Shown here piece by piece: positions 38,982-48,037 of a stretch of DNA of 64,000 nucleotides. The translations under genes were made by a program, and so were the position numbers. Within the stretch, counting starts at the first letter, position 1, and each line of letters starts with the position of its first letter. The stretch comes from Microbacterium sp. (GTDB lineage Bacteria; Actinomycetota; Actinomycetes; Actinomycetales; Microbacteriaceae): assembly GCF_031178445.1 (NCBI RefSeq), contig NZ_JAPSIY010000003.1, positions 62,001-126,000 on the forward strand, written 5' to 3'. Below the pieces are notes generated by a model, which worked only from the letters and a program-made list of their open reading frames with translations, ran no database searches and was not told the origin of the DNA.

Positions 38982-40259
38982 TCAGGCGTCCTCTGCGATC
39001 TCACCCTCGGAGCGGGCGCGCACCGAGCCGCGGTCGACGGTCACGGTGAGGCCGGCTCCGGCGGGGGCGTCCGCAGCGTCACGCAGGATGCGGCCGTCGT
39101 CGAGGTGCGCGATGGCGTAACCCCTGGCGAGCGTGGCCGCGGGAGAGAGCGCGCGCAAGGAGGCGCGCAGCTCGGCGGTGGCGCGCTGGGCGGTGTCGAA
39201 ACGCCGGTTCACGGTGTCGCGTCCGCGCGAGGACAGCAGCCAGATCTCCTGCGCTCGGTCATCGATGATCGGGGCGGGGGAGCGCAGTACCGGCCGTGAA
39301 CGCAGCTGCTCGAGCTGGGCGATGTCATTCGAAATGCGGTGGGTGAGCCTGCCGGTGGCGCGTGAACGCAGCTGAGCGATCGCGGCGCGCTGCTCGCCCA
39401 CATCGGGGACGACCCGCTTGGCGGCATCGGTGGGGGTCGATGCGCGAAGGTCCGCGACGTCGTCGAGCAGCGGGTGATCGTTCTCATGCCCGATCGCGCT
39501 GACCACGGGGGTCGAGCACGCAGCCACGGCCCTCAGCAGCCGCTCGTCGCTGAAACCGAGCAGCGTCTGGGGGTCGCCGCCGCCTCGCGCGATGATGATG
39601 ACGTCGACAGCGGGGTCGGCATCCAGCCGCTTCAACGCGGCCAGAGTCTCCGGTACGCAGCGGTCGCCCTGCACCGCGGCGTACTCGGTGCGGAAATGCA
39701 CCTGCGGCCAGCGCAGCTCGGCGTTGCGATGGACGTCCTTCTCGGCATCCGACTTCTCGCCCGTGATCAGGCCGATGCAGTGCGGCAGGAACGGAAGCGG
39801 CTTCTTGCGGGCCTCGTCGAACAGGCCCTCCTGTCGCAGCTGCGCGCGCAGCTTCTCGAGACGCTCGAGCTGGTCGCCGAGTCCGACGTGCTTCATCGCC
39901 GAGACGATGAAACTGAAGTCGCCACCCTTGACGAAATAGTCGGCCTTGACCGCTGCGATCACATGATCGCCCACCGCCAGATCGTTCGGGATGCGGGGAC
40001 GCACGCTCGACCACACTCGGATGGAGATCTGCGCATCGGAGCGGCTGTCCTTGAGGCGGGCGAACACATTGCCGGCGCGCACGTTCCACGAGGTGATCTC
40101 GCCCTCCACCCAGACCGTGTTCCACCGAGCGATGAAGTCGCGGATCGTGCTGTTCAGACGGGCGACCGACGTGGGAGCATCCGGCCGGGAGTCGCGAGGG
40201 GCCACGGAGTCCGCGGGGGGCGGCTCGCCCGGCACGGCGGCGGCTTCGAAGACGGTCAT
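38982..40259 (-). CDS. xseA: Exodeoxyribonuclease VII large subunit
   Basis: Single-strand exonuclease of DNA repair, 425 aa. N-terminal OB fold (residues 22-110: [26 protein letters not shown]), then the catalytic domain with [45 protein letters not shown] and [29 protein letters not shown]. The end is the conserved [13 protein letters not shown]. Starts at 40259, 40268 and 40280 are possible; GACAAT (40272-40267) ends seven bases before 40259, favouring that leaderless start. Divergent from ispH. Confidence 0.95.
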   Translation of the reverse strand: MTVFEAAAVPGEPPPADSVAPRDSRPDAPTSVARLNSTIRDFIARWNTVWVEGEITSWNVRAGNVFARLKDSRSDAQISIRVWSSVRPRIPNDLAVGDHVIAAVKADYFVKGGDFSFIVSAMKHVGLGDQLERLEKLRAQLRQEGLFDEARKKPLPFLPHCIGLITGEKSDAEKDVHRNAELRWPQVHFRTEYAAVQGDRCVPETLAALKRLDADPAVDVIIIARGGGDPQTLLGFSDERLLRAVAACSTPVVSAIGHENDHPLLDDVADLRASTPTDAAKRVVPDVGEQRAAIAQLRSRATGRLTHRISNDIAQLEQLRSRPVLRSPAPIIDDRAQEIWLLSSRGRDTVNRRFDTAQRATAELRASLRALSPAATLARGYAIAHLDDGRILRDAADAPAGAGLTVTVDRGSVRARSEGEIAEDA

Positions 40260-40346
40260 GCCCTCCATTGTCGCGTGCACATCCGACGTGACCGCGGTGC
40301 GACCTGGCGGAAGCCCGCTCCCGGCCCTTCAACAGGGTGCGCTCGG

Positions 40347-40352
40347 TAGACT
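40347..40352 (+). promoter_or_regulatory. -10 box TAGACT of leaderless ispH promoter
   Basis: TAGACT ends six bases before GTG 40359, with tccggg between. Confidence 0.6.
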
Positions 40353-40358
40353 TCCGGG

Positions 40359-41435
40359 GTGAGCTCAACCGCCGTCTCGCTTCCCATTCCGCAGGTGCCT
40401 TCGCGCCGTCGAGCAGTCGAGCGCGCGCGCCTGGAGAACCGCCCTGTCAGCGGGACGAAGCGGGTGCTGCTGGCCGCGCCGCGCGGATACTGCGCCGGCG
40501 TCGACCGCGCCGTGGTCGCGGTGGAGAAGGCGCTTGAGCGCTACGGAGCACCGGTGTACGTGCGCAAGCAGATCGTGCACAACATCCACGTCGTCACCGA
40601 GCTCGAGGACAAGGGCGCGATCTTCGTCGACGAGGTCGACGAGGTGCCGGAGGGTGCCCACGTGGTGTTCAGCGCGCACGGCGTCTCGCCGGCCGTGGTC
40701 AGCGCGGCATCCGAGCGCGGGCTGCACGCGATCGACGCGACCTGCCCACTGGTCACGAAGGTCCACCGCGAAGCCGTGCGATTCGCGCGTGACGACTACG
40801 AGATCCTGCTGATCGGCCACGACGGTCATGAAGAGGTCGAGGGCACGGCCGGCGAGGCGCCTGAGCATGTCACGATCGTGAACTCGCCCGAAGAGGCCGA
40901 CACGGTGCAGGTGAAGGACCCGTCGAAGGTCGTCTGGCTGTCGCAGACGACGCTCTCGGTGGACGAGACCATGGAGACGGTGAATCGGCTGCGCCTGCGG
41001 TTCCCCGAGCTGCACAACCCTCCGTCCGACGACATCTGCTACGCCACCCAGAACCGCCAGGTGGCGATCAAGAAGGTCGCGGCGGATGCTGACCTGGTGA
41101 TCGTCGTCGGCTCGGCCAACTCCTCGAACAGCGTTCGCCTTGTCGAGGTCGCACTGGAGTACGGCGCGAAGGCGGCCTACCGGGTCGACTACGCCGAAGA
41201 GGTCAGGCAGGAGTGGCTCGACGGGGTGCGCACCGTAGGCGTCACCAGCGGAGCATCCGTCCCGGAGGTGCTGGTGCAGGAGGTGCTCGAAGCGCTCGAA
41301 GAGGCCGGCTACGCGGACGTCGAAGAGGTCCGAACCGCCGAGGAGGATCTGATGTTCTCGCTGCCGAAGGAGCTCCGTCAGGACGCCTCCGGCCAGCGCG
41401 ACGGCAGGGCGCTCGGCGGCCGCACCACCCGCTGA
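40359..41435 (+). CDS. ispH: 4-hydroxy-3-methylbut-2-enyl diphosphate reductase
   Basis: Last enzyme of the MEP isoprenoid pathway, making IPP and DMAPP with a [4Fe-4S] cluster. It is 358 aa. The three cluster cysteines are Cys45 ([12 protein letters not shown]), Cys129 ([11 protein letters not shown]) and Cys227 ([11 protein letters not shown]); [14 protein letters not shown] is the conserved tail of the fold. A 30-residue N-terminal extension before [13 protein letters not shown] is common in actinobacteria. This corresponds to lytB2 (Rv1110) by position. Confidence 0.97.
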   Translation: MSSTAVSLPIPQVPSRRRAVERARLENRPVSGTKRVLLAAPRGYCAGVDRAVVAVEKALERYGAPVYVRKQIVHNIHVVTELEDKGAIFVDEVDEVPEGAHVVFSAHGVSPAVVSAASERGLHAIDATCPLVTKVHREAVRFARDDYEILLIGHDGHEEVEGTAGEAPEHVTIVNSPEEADTVQVKDPSKVVWLSQTTLSVDETMETVNRLRLRFPELHNPPSDDICYATQNRQVAIKKVAADADLVIVVGSANSSNSVRLVEVALEYGAKAAYRVDYAEEVRQEWLDGVRTVGVTSGASVPEVLVQEVLEALEEAGYADVEEVRTAEEDLMFSLPKELRQDASGQRDGRALGGRTTR

Positions 41436-41523
41436 CCCGCCGCTCCCGGCGAATCAGTCAGTGAGGACCTTCCCAATCCTCCGAGGCGTGCCGATTCTGA
41501 GAGCACGCCATCATCCGGCTGGC

Positions 41524-41529
41524 TAGCCT
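41524..41529 (+). promoter_or_regulatory. -10 box TAGCCT of leaderless promoter
   Basis: TAGCCT ends six bases before ATG 41536. Confidence 0.55.
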
Positions 41530-41535
41530 GGACGC

Positions 41536-42054
41536 ATGACGGATGATCGGCCGCAGTACGGCGAATACGCGACTCCTGAGCAGCAGCGAGCCGCCGCGGG
41601 ATTGCCGCCGGCGCCACCTCCCGCGCCTGCCGTGCAGCCGGCTCCGGCGGATGCGGTGCGGCAGCTGCCCGCCAGGCCCGCCCACCCGCTCGACCGCGTC
41701 ATCACAGCGGCGCTGCTCGGCTTCGGGCTTGTCAACGTGCTCACGTCGGTGGCGGGCTTCATGGATCTGGCGACGACCATGAACACCACGCTGCAGGTGC
41801 TGGGCCTGGAAGGGGAGTTCACGAACTTCCAGTCGGCGAAGGTGTGGGGCGCGGTGGCCGCGGTCGCGATGATCGTCGGCTACGCCGCGACGCTCTGGTT
41901 CGCATTCCGCCGCCTTCGCGCCGGTCGGCGCGCGTGGTGGGTTCCGCTCGTGGGCTTCGTGATCACCATGGCACTGGTGTCGGCATGCGTCGCAGTGCCG
42001 ATGTTCGGCGATCCCGCGTTCACTCAGGGGCTGCTCACACCACCTGCCGGGTAG
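41536..42054 (+). CDS. DUF6264 family membrane protein
   Basis: A 172-aa protein with a Pro/Ala-rich cytoplasmic N-terminus (about 50 residues) and three to four membrane helices (ITAALLGFGLVNVLTSVAGFMDL, VWGAVAAVAMIVGYAATLWFAFRRL, WWVPLVGFVITMALVSACVAV). It fits the Microbacteriaceae-restricted DUF6264 family, of unknown function, which supports the family-level placement of the genome. Confidence 0.75.
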   Translation: MTDDRPQYGEYATPEQQRAAAGLPPAPPPAPAVQPAPADAVRQLPARPAHPLDRVITAALLGFGLVNVLTSVAGFMDLATTMNTTLQVLGLEGEFTNFQSAKVWGAVAAVAMIVGYAATLWFAFRRLRAGRRAWWVPLVGFVITMALVSACVAVPMFGDPAFTQGLLTPPAG

Positions 42055-42057
42055 CCT
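42052..42057 (+). promoter_or_regulatory. -10 box TAGCCT of leaderless promoter
   Basis: TAGCCT overlaps the upstream stop codon and ends six bases before GTG 42064, so the next gene can have its own start despite a nine-base gap. Confidence 0.5.
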
Positions 42058-42063
42058 CGAGAC

Positions 42064-43341
42064 GTGACCGCAGAGCAGATCGCATTCCACGTCCAGTACG
42101 CCTCCGTCGACACGAAGGAGGCAGGCGACGCGGCGCCGGCTGCCACGCGCATCCTGCGATCGGAGCGCGTTCTCGCCGCCGTTCGCGACGGCTCCGGTGA
42201 GGAGACCGTCGTGCTTGTACCCCTCACCGAGGACGGTGCGATCGTCGCGATGGATGCCGAGGGGGCTCTGCGCTTCGACCTCACCGCCGAGCGACTGCGC
42301 GAGCTGTTCGCCGCCGAGGGACTGACGCTCTGGCTGGAGCGCCCGGACGGCCTCGACGAGCTCGATGCCGAGCTCGACGAGGAGTTCGGCGAGGCCTTCG
42401 AGGACCTCGACGACGATGTGCTCGACGGCACCGCGCGTACGGACGACCCCGCCGGTTTCGGGATGCCGGGCGACGACGACGACCTGCCTGACGGCCTGTT
42501 CGCCGTCGAGCCGGTGCGCGTGGCGGAGTTCTCGCGGCGAGGGCCGTGGGCGGCTCGAATCACCTCGCAGCTGCTGCGGACGGACGTCGCCTACGTCGAG
42601 GAGGGATCGTGGTCTCTGTACCGGTACGACACCGATCAGCCGCACATGGTGATCACGGGCGGGCGGGCCGACGGCCTGGTCGTCGAGGTGAACCTCCCGT
42701 CCGCGGGCGATGCCTGGGTGGAGGTCACCACACCGGGAGGCCGTACCGGCATCTTCTGGCCGAACGCCGAGCGCCTGACCGTGCCGGTGCTCGACATCGA
42801 GGCCATCGCCCGCCCTCAGACGGCGGAGGTCTACCGCCGGATGCTCACCGAGCTCGATGGCACGCGTGACGAGCTGCAGGAGTTGTCGGTCGGCGCGAGC
42901 GTCGACGTGGATGCCGCGCACCGCGCGTGCATGCCCGAATCGGTCGGTGGCGTCTCAGGGGAGGGCGAGCGTCTTCGTTCGTTCGTGGCGGCGTTCGGCG
43001 TGCCGGCGGACCTGATCTCGCGCGGCTTCGCCGACGATGACGGCGGTGCGGACGCGCGTCGGTTCGCACCGCGGGGGTGGATGCCGGTGATCGGAGACGT
43101 GCTGCTCGGCGGCATGTCCGAGATGACCCCGCTCACCCGCCGGGACCGTGCGCTGCCCCGGATCGCGCGAGCGCTGCGGGAGCGCCCGCTGCTCGGTGCG
43201 GCGGTCAGCACGGCGGAGCTCACCGCAGGCCTTGCGATGGTCCGCAGCCGGTCACGTTTCGCGCGGGTTGTCGGCGTGCTGGCCGTCATCGATGCGGTCG
43301 CGGATCTGGTGATCTGGGTCATGCGGATGCGGCGGCGCTGA
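42064..43341 (+). CDS. Hypothetical protein with acidic centre and C-terminal hydrophobic helix
   Basis: A 425-aa protein I do not recognise. Visible features are an N-terminal alpha/beta region (residues 1-90), a strongly acidic stretch (about 97-145, with DELDAELDEEFGEAFEDLDDD), a middle beta-rich domain (VAEFSRRGPWAARITSQL to TGIFWPNAERLTVPVLDIE) and a C-terminal region ending in a hydrophobic helix (FARVVGVLAVIDAVADLVIWVM) and an Arg tail, so it may be membrane anchored. It lies between the DUF6264 gene and fba, in an interval that also varies between actinobacteria. Confidence 0.75.
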   Translation: MTAEQIAFHVQYASVDTKEAGDAAPAATRILRSERVLAAVRDGSGEETVVLVPLTEDGAIVAMDAEGALRFDLTAERLRELFAAEGLTLWLERPDGLDELDAELDEEFGEAFEDLDDDVLDGTARTDDPAGFGMPGDDDDLPDGLFAVEPVRVAEFSRRGPWAARITSQLLRTDVAYVEEGSWSLYRYDTDQPHMVITGGRADGLVVEVNLPSAGDAWVEVTTPGGRTGIFWPNAERLTVPVLDIEAIARPQTAEVYRRMLTELDGTRDELQELSVGASVDVDAAHRACMPESVGGVSGEGERLRSFVAAFGVPADLISRGFADDDGGADARRFAPRGWMPVIGDVLLGGMSEMTPLTRRDRALPRIARALRERPLLGAAVSTAELTAGLAMVRSRSRFARVVGVLAVIDAVADLVIWVMRMRRR

Positions 43342-43362
43342 AGCCGGCGCGACGCCGTGAAC

Positions 43363-43396
43363 GCGAATGCCCCGGCCAGCCGGCCGGGGCATTCGC
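43363..43396. terminator. Bidirectional terminator
   Basis: A perfect 15-bp stem (43363-43377 with 43382-43396) and a four-base loop agcc separate the convergent hypothetical gene and fba. Confidence 0.8.
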
Positions 43397-43412
43397 ATCC
43401 GAAGATGGCAGG

Positions 43413-44441
43413 TCAGCTCTTCGACTGACCGTACGAGCCGAGCTGGCGGGTCGACTCGACCACGCGCGCGGCCATGGCCGACTCGGCGATCTTGCCCCAG
43501 GCTCGCGGGTCGTACTGCTTCTTGTTGCCGACCTCGCCGTCGACCTTGAGCACACCGTCGTAGTTCATGAACATGTAGTCGGCGATCGCACGCGTGTACG
43601 CGTACTGGGTGTCCGTGTCGATGTTCATCTTGATGACGCCGTTCGCGACGGCGAGGGCGATCTCTTCGTCGGTCGAGCCAGAGCCGCCGTGGAAGACCAG
43701 GTCGAGCGGTTTGGGGCCGGTGCCGTACTTGGCGGCAACCTCGGCCTGGATCTCACCGAGCAGCTCCGGGCGCAGCTTCACGCCACCGGGCTTGTACACG
43801 CCGTGCACGTTGCCGAAGGTGAGGGCGGCGATGTAACGGCCCTGCTCGCCGAGACCGAGAGCCTGAACGGCCAGATCGACGTCGGCGAAGGTGGTGTAGA
43901 GCGCCTCGTTCGAGCCCTCGTGCGCGACGCCGTCCTCTTCGCCGCCGACGACGCCGATCTCCACCTCGAGGATCGCATTGATGTTCTTCATGCGGGGAAG
44001 CAGCTCCCGCGCGATCTGGATGTTCTCATCGAGCGGCACCGCCGAGCCGTCCCACATGTGCGACTGGAAGATCGGGTTGCGTCCCGCCCGCACCTCCTCT
44101 TCGCTGGCAGCGATGAGGGGCTCGACGAAGCCGGCGAGGGCGTCCTTCGGGCAGTGATCCGTGTGAAGGGCGACCGTGACGGGGTAGTTCTTGGCGACCT
44201 CGGTCGCGTAACGGGCGAAGGCGAGAGCACCGGTGGCGCGTGCCTTGACGGTGTGTCCGGCGAAGTAGTCCGCTCCACCTGTCGTCACCTGGATGATGCC
44301 GTCGGAACCGGCGTCGGTGAGGCCCTGGAGGACGGCGTTGATGGTCTGCGAGCTCGAGACGTTGAAAGCCGGGTACGCGAAGCCGCCGGCCTTCGCGCGG
44401 TCGAGCATGTCGGCGTACTGATCCGGGGTGGCGACGGGCAT
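43413..44441 (-). CDS. fbaA: Class II fructose-bisphosphate aldolase
   Basis: Zn-dependent aldolase cleaving fructose 1,6-bisphosphate, 342 aa. HTDHCPKDAL (zinc and catalytic residues, about 108-117), EVEIGVVGGEEDGV, FGNVHGVYKPG and VFHGGSGSTDEEI with VIKMNIDTDTQYAY are the class II signatures. ATG 44441 follows AGGAGA; a GTG thirteen codons upstream is weaker. Divergent from glpX, its opposite number in gluconeogenesis. Confidence 0.97.
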   Translation of the reverse strand: MPVATPDQYADMLDRAKAGGFAYPAFNVSSSQTINAVLQGLTDAGSDGIIQVTTGGADYFAGHTVKARATGALAFARYATEVAKNYPVTVALHTDHCPKDALAGFVEPLIAASEEEVRAGRNPIFQSHMWDGSAVPLDENIQIARELLPRMKNINAILEVEIGVVGGEEDGVAHEGSNEALYTTFADVDLAVQALGLGEQGRYIAALTFGNVHGVYKPGGVKLRPELLGEIQAEVAAKYGTGPKPLDLVFHGGSGSTDEEIALAVANGVIKMNIDTDTQYAYTRAIADYMFMNYDGVLKVDGEVGNKKQYDPRAWGKIAESAMAARVVESTRQLGSYGQSKS

Positions 44442-44536
44442 GGATTCTCCTGCGATCGATGTGCGGGGGTCAGTGCTCACTTTAGCCGTGGCGCTGGCGC
44501 GTTCCGAGGGGTGTTGCCCGTGCCCTCCCGCATCCC

Positions 44537-44559
44537 CTGTTCTCAGGTGTTAAGAACAG
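44537..44559. promoter_or_regulatory. Inverted repeat CTGTTCT-n9-AGAACAG in the fba/glpX control region
   Basis: Perfect 7-bp arms spaced nine bases apart lie between the divergent fba and glpX genes. This may be a regulator site controlling the glycolysis/gluconeogenesis pair; no consensus is recognised. Confidence 0.35.
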
Positions 44560-44615
44560 CGAATCCTTCATGTCGTCCGCGCCGAAAGTCCGCGGTTCTG
44601 TCGGCATCCGCTCGG

Positions 44616-44621
44616 TAGGCT
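44616..44621 (+). promoter_or_regulatory. -10 box TAGGCT of leaderless glpX promoter
   Basis: TAGGCT ends six bases before ATG 44628. Confidence 0.6.
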
Positions 44622-44627
44622 GGCGGC

Positions 44628-45614
44628 ATGGTGAGCCTTACAGCCGATCTCAGCCCCCTTCGCCCCGACCGCAACCTGGCACTCGAACTGGTGCGGGCCA
44701 CCGAAGCGGCAGCGATCCGCGCAACGCCCTTCGTGGGACGTGGGGCGAAGGAGGCGGCCGACGGCGCAGCCGTCGACGCCATGCGGGCGTTCCTGGGCAC
44801 TGTCGACTTCCAGGGCCGGGTCGTGATCGGCGAGGGCGAGAAGGACAACGCCCCGATGCTGTTCAACGGCGAGCTGGTCGGAACGGGACGCGGTCCTGAG
44901 TGCGACATCGCGGTGGATCCGATCGACGGCACCTCGCTCACCGCCGCCGGAAGGCAGAACGCCCTTTCGGTGCTCGCCGTCTCGGACCGCGGATCGATGC
45001 TCGATGCGTCCAGCGTCTTCTACATGGACAAGCTCGTCACGGGCCCCGCCGGCGTCGGGGTGGTGGACATCCGCCTGCCCATCGGCGAGAACATCCGGCG
45101 GCTCGCGAAGGCCCTTGGCAAGCCCGTCGACGAGGTCGTCGTCTCAGTGCTCAACCGTCCGCGGCACGAGAAGCTCATCGACGAGATCCGCGAAGCCGGG
45201 GCCGGCACCCGCCTGATGAGCGACGGCGACGTCGCGGGCGGCATCAACGCGGCCCGGCACGGCGCACGCACCGACATGTGCGTCGGCATCGGAGGCAGCC
45301 CGGAGGGTATCGTCACGGCGTGCGCGATCAAGGCCCTCGGCGGACACATCCAGGGCAAGCTGTGGCCGCGGGACGATGAGGAGCGCCAGCGCGGCATCGA
45401 CGCCGGGCTCGACATCGACAAAATCTACGAAGCGGACGATCTCGTCAAGGGCAACAACACGATCTTCGTCGCGACCGGGGTCACGGACGGCCAGTTGGTC
45501 GGAGGCGTCCGGCGCGAGGGGGAGTACCTCTACACCGAGAGCGTCGTGCTGCGCAGCGCATCGGGAACGCTCCGCCGGATCACGTCGGAGCACCTGGTGT
45601 CGAAGTGGCTCTGA
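44628..45614 (+). CDS. glpX: Class II fructose-1,6-bisphosphatase GlpX
   Basis: Dephosphorylates fructose 1,6-bisphosphate in gluconeogenesis; 328 aa. Metal and substrate motifs are present: VVIGEGEKDNAPML (Glu and Asp, about 66-79), ECDIAVDPIDGTSLTAAG, RHEKLIDEIREAGAG and GIGGSPEGIVTACAIKALGG. Actinobacteria usually rely on this type for the step. Divergent from fba. Confidence 0.97.
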   Translation: MVSLTADLSPLRPDRNLALELVRATEAAAIRATPFVGRGAKEAADGAAVDAMRAFLGTVDFQGRVVIGEGEKDNAPMLFNGELVGTGRGPECDIAVDPIDGTSLTAAGRQNALSVLAVSDRGSMLDASSVFYMDKLVTGPAGVGVVDIRLPIGENIRRLAKALGKPVDEVVVSVLNRPRHEKLIDEIREAGAGTRLMSDGDVAGGINAARHGARTDMCVGIGGSPEGIVTACAIKALGGHIQGKLWPRDDEERQRGIDAGLDIDKIYEADDLVKGNNTIFVATGVTDGQLVGGVRREGEYLYTESVVLRSASGTLRRITSEHLVSKWL

Positions 45615-45722
45615 GCTGGGCGCTCCTGCGCTGACGATCCCGGCATTCCCAGCGGCGCCTGGCACAATGGAAGCGAGCCGACGCGCCATGCGCGGCCCGT
45701 CCCGAAATCAGGAGAGCTCTCG

Positions 45723-46004
45723 ATGGCGTCTGACGAGAAGACCGAGAAGCCGAGCGGCAGGGCGCAGCACGTCACCACCAAGACCGGCCGGATACTGCGC
45801 GTGACCGAGGAGCAGCTCGCTGCCGCTCAATCTGCCAAGGCCGCCGCCAGCGCACACCCCGACCCGGCGCGCCGCACCGATGTGCTCTTCCGTGTGCGCC
45901 GTGACGAGGGCCATGAGATCAGCTCCTGGTGGATGATCGGCGCCTTCATCGTCACCTCGGGCGTCGTCATCGCCCTGCTGTCGTGGGTTCCAGGCGGAGC
46001 CTGA
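45723..46004 (+). CDS. Small C-terminally anchored membrane protein
   Basis: A 93-aa protein with a charged N-terminus (TEKPSGRAQHVTTKTGRILRVTEEQLAAAQSAKAAASA) and one C-terminal membrane helix (WWMIGAFIVTSGVVIALLSWV, about 68-88). I do not recognise it. ATG 45723 follows AGGAGAG. It converges with the exonuclease gene 21 bp away. Confidence 0.65.
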   Translation: MASDEKTEKPSGRAQHVTTKTGRILRVTEEQLAAAQSAKAAASAHPDPARRTDVLFRVRRDEGHEISSWWMIGAFIVTSGVVIALLSWVPGGA

Positions 46005-46025
46005 GCCTCACGGCTCGGCCGTCGA

Positions 46026-46619
46026 TCAGGCCACAGCGCGGGCGAGCGCCGATGCCAGCGGCGCGGTGAGCGCCACACCGAGCGCCGCCCCGAGCGCGTC
46101 GATGTCGGCGACCCCGGCGCGCCGCGCCGCGTCGATGACGATCTGGGCGCAGGCACGCGCATCCGCCAGTGCGTCGTGGTGGGGGAACTCGCCGAACCCG
46201 GCCGCCTCAGCCGCCTTCGGCAGGCGGTAGGACTCGAGCTGGTACGTCTTTCGGGCGACAGCGAGCGAGCACAGCGACCGATAAGGCGGAGCGTCGATCC
46301 CCGTGGCCTCGCAGGCACGGCGCAGTACGTTCAGATCGAAACCGGCATTGTGGGCCACGAGCACGTCCGCGCCGGCGAAGGTGCACAGCCGATCGAGTTG
46401 CTGTGCCCACGTGGCTGCCGCGATGACGTCGTGCTCGCGGATGCCGTGGATGCGGGTGTTCCACTCGTTGAACTCGTCGTGGCCGGCAGGCGGCCGGATC
46501 AGCCAGCCCGTCTGGGCCACGACCTCGCCGTCGCGCACGCGGACCAGTCCGACGGAGCAGGCGGAGGCGGGGCTGGAGTTCGCCGTCTCGAAGTCGATCG
46601 CGGTGAAGTCCAGTGGCAC
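46026..46619 (-). CDS. DnaQ-like 3'-5' exonuclease
   Basis: A 197-aa DEDDh exonuclease. ExoI is FTAIDFETANS (Asp9, Glu11), ExoII VLVAHNAGFDLNVLRRA, ExoIII HHDALADARACAQIVIDAA (His and Asp). It resembles the stand-alone epsilon-like proofreading or RNA-trimming nucleases rather than a polymerase subunit. GTG 46619 begins right before the first strand. Divergent from a methyltransferase gene 59 bp away. Confidence 0.88.
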   Translation of the reverse strand: MPLDFTAIDFETANSSPASACSVGLVRVRDGEVVAQTGWLIRPPAGHDEFNEWNTRIHGIREHDVIAAATWAQQLDRLCTFAGADVLVAHNAGFDLNVLRRACEATGIDAPPYRSLCSLAVARKTYQLESYRLPKAAEAAGFGEFPHHDALADARACAQIVIDAARRAGVADIDALGAALGVALTAPLASALARAVA

Positions 46620-46666
46620 GACTCCACTTTCGCGGCGGCATCCGCGCCTGCGGACGAGGCGCGCCG

Positions 46667-46672
46667 TAGGGT
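46667..46672 (+). promoter_or_regulatory. -10 box TAGGGT of leaderless promoter
   Basis: TAGGGT ends six bases before ATG 46679. Confidence 0.5.
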
Positions 46673-46678
46673 GGCCAT

Positions 46679-47425
46679 ATGAGTGACCAGCGAGCGACGT
46701 CGTTCGGGGCGCAGGCGAGCGCGTACGACGCGGGGCGTCCCGAGTATCCGGTCGAAGCCGTGGAGTGGATGCTCGCGCGGCTGCCGATCGGTGCGCGACG
46801 GATAGCCGACGTCGGCGCCGGAACGGGGAAGCTGACTCGTGCGGTGCTCGCGACCGGCCTCGACGAGATCGTCGCGGTCGACCCGGATGCGCGGATGCTC
46901 GCCGCGCTGGCGGGAACGACGTCCGCGGTGCCGACCGTCGTCGGCACCGCGGAATCGCTTCCGCTTGAAGACGGTTCGGTCGACGCCGTCGTGATGGGAC
47001 AGGCCTGGCACTGGGTCGACCCCGTCGCGGCATCCACCGAGATCGGGCGCGTGGTGCGACCAGCAGGAACCCTGGGCCTGATCTGGAACATCCGCGACGA
47101 ACGTGAGGAATGGGTGCGCGCACTCACCGGGATCATGCACAGCAGTCCGGCCGAGAACATGGTGAACGGGCCGACCGGCCCGGGCATCCGAGAGCCTTTC
47201 GACGACGTCGAGCGCAGAAGCTGGCAGTGGGCACGACCGATGTCTCGGGCGCAGCTGCACACCATGGTGTTCTCGCGCAGTTACCTGATCACGGCCCCCG
47301 AGCGGGAACGCATCCAGATCGCACGCGACATGGACGCCCTGTTCGACGAACTCGCGTTGGACGATGCTGGGACGATCGACCTGCCGTACGTCACCACGGC
47401 GTATCGGGCCACCCGCCGAGACTGA
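46679..47425 (+). CDS. Class I SAM-dependent methyltransferase (UbiE/COQ5-like)
   Basis: A 248-aa methyltransferase. N-terminal SFGAQASAYDAGRPEYP is typical of the ubiE-like group, motif I is IADVGAGTGKLTRAVL, motif II DAVVMGQAWHWVDP, and VVRPAGTLGLIWNIRDER follows. The substrate is unknown. It converges with the lipoprotein gene 60 bp downstream. Confidence 0.87.
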   Translation: MSDQRATSFGAQASAYDAGRPEYPVEAVEWMLARLPIGARRIADVGAGTGKLTRAVLATGLDEIVAVDPDARMLAALAGTTSAVPTVVGTAESLPLEDGSVDAVVMGQAWHWVDPVAASTEIGRVVRPAGTLGLIWNIRDEREEWVRALTGIMHSSPAENMVNGPTGPGIREPFDDVERRSWQWARPMSRAQLHTMVFSRSYLITAPERERIQIARDMDALFDELALDDAGTIDLPYVTTAYRATRRD

Positions 47426-47485
47426 CGGCGTAGGCACGGTCTGATTCGACCTCGGCGGCACGCGGCTCGCGCCGGCTGAGGGCGA

Positions 47486-48037
47486 TCATCCGCGGGGAGG
47501 GATGTCCTTGGCCAGGTCCTCGACCTTGCTGATGTAGCTGCTGTCGGGCACGCGCACGCAGTCGTCTTCGATGGTGATGCCGAGATCCATCTCGTCGGCA
47601 CCGTACTGCTCCTCACCGACGCTGAACCCTCCGGTCTTCACATCCAGGGTGATGTCGTCTCGGGTGTAGCGGCCTATGGGTTTCGCCGGATCGATGTCGA
47701 CATCGCGGTAAGCATCGGTGGCCTGCCAGCCTGCGGCGTCGAGTTGCGAGGCCAGAGCGTCGAAGCCTGCGGCGAGGTCGTCTCCGACCTTCACTGTGAT
47801 CCCGGCCCGGTAGGCGACGCCGGGCGCGGGCTCGCTCTGGCAGCCGTCGATGGCGCCGTGCGCGGACGCGTCGGTCAGCCCCGCGGCGTTCAGCGCCTCG
47901 AGGAGATCCTGGGCGGTGGCGTCGATCGTCGCGGCGTTCTGCTCGAGCACCATTCTGGGGTTCGGCGGCACAGGCGAGCATGCGGCGAGCAGGAATGCGA
48001 GAAGTCCCACGAATGCCATGGTGGCCGATTTCCTCAT
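47486..48037 (-). CDS. Putative lipoprotein, last gene of the WXG/DUF1023 operon
   Basis: A 183-aa secreted lipoprotein: signal peptide with lipobox LLAACSPVPP (Cys20), then a small alpha/beta domain with two further Cys (DGCQSEPAPG and DDCVRVPDSS) that may form a disulfide. No family recognised. ATG 48037 overlaps the hydrolase stop (ATGA), so it is made together with the hydrolase. A partner or immunity role is suggested only by this placement. Confidence 0.8.
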   Translation of the reverse strand: MRKSATMAFVGLLAFLLAACSPVPPNPRMVLEQNAATIDATAQDLLEALNAAGLTDASAHGAIDGCQSEPAPGVAYRAGITVKVGDDLAAGFDALASQLDAAGWQATDAYRDVDIDPAKPIGRYTRDDITLDVKTGGFSVGEEQYGADEMDLGITIEDDCVRVPDSSYISKVEDLAKDIPPRG

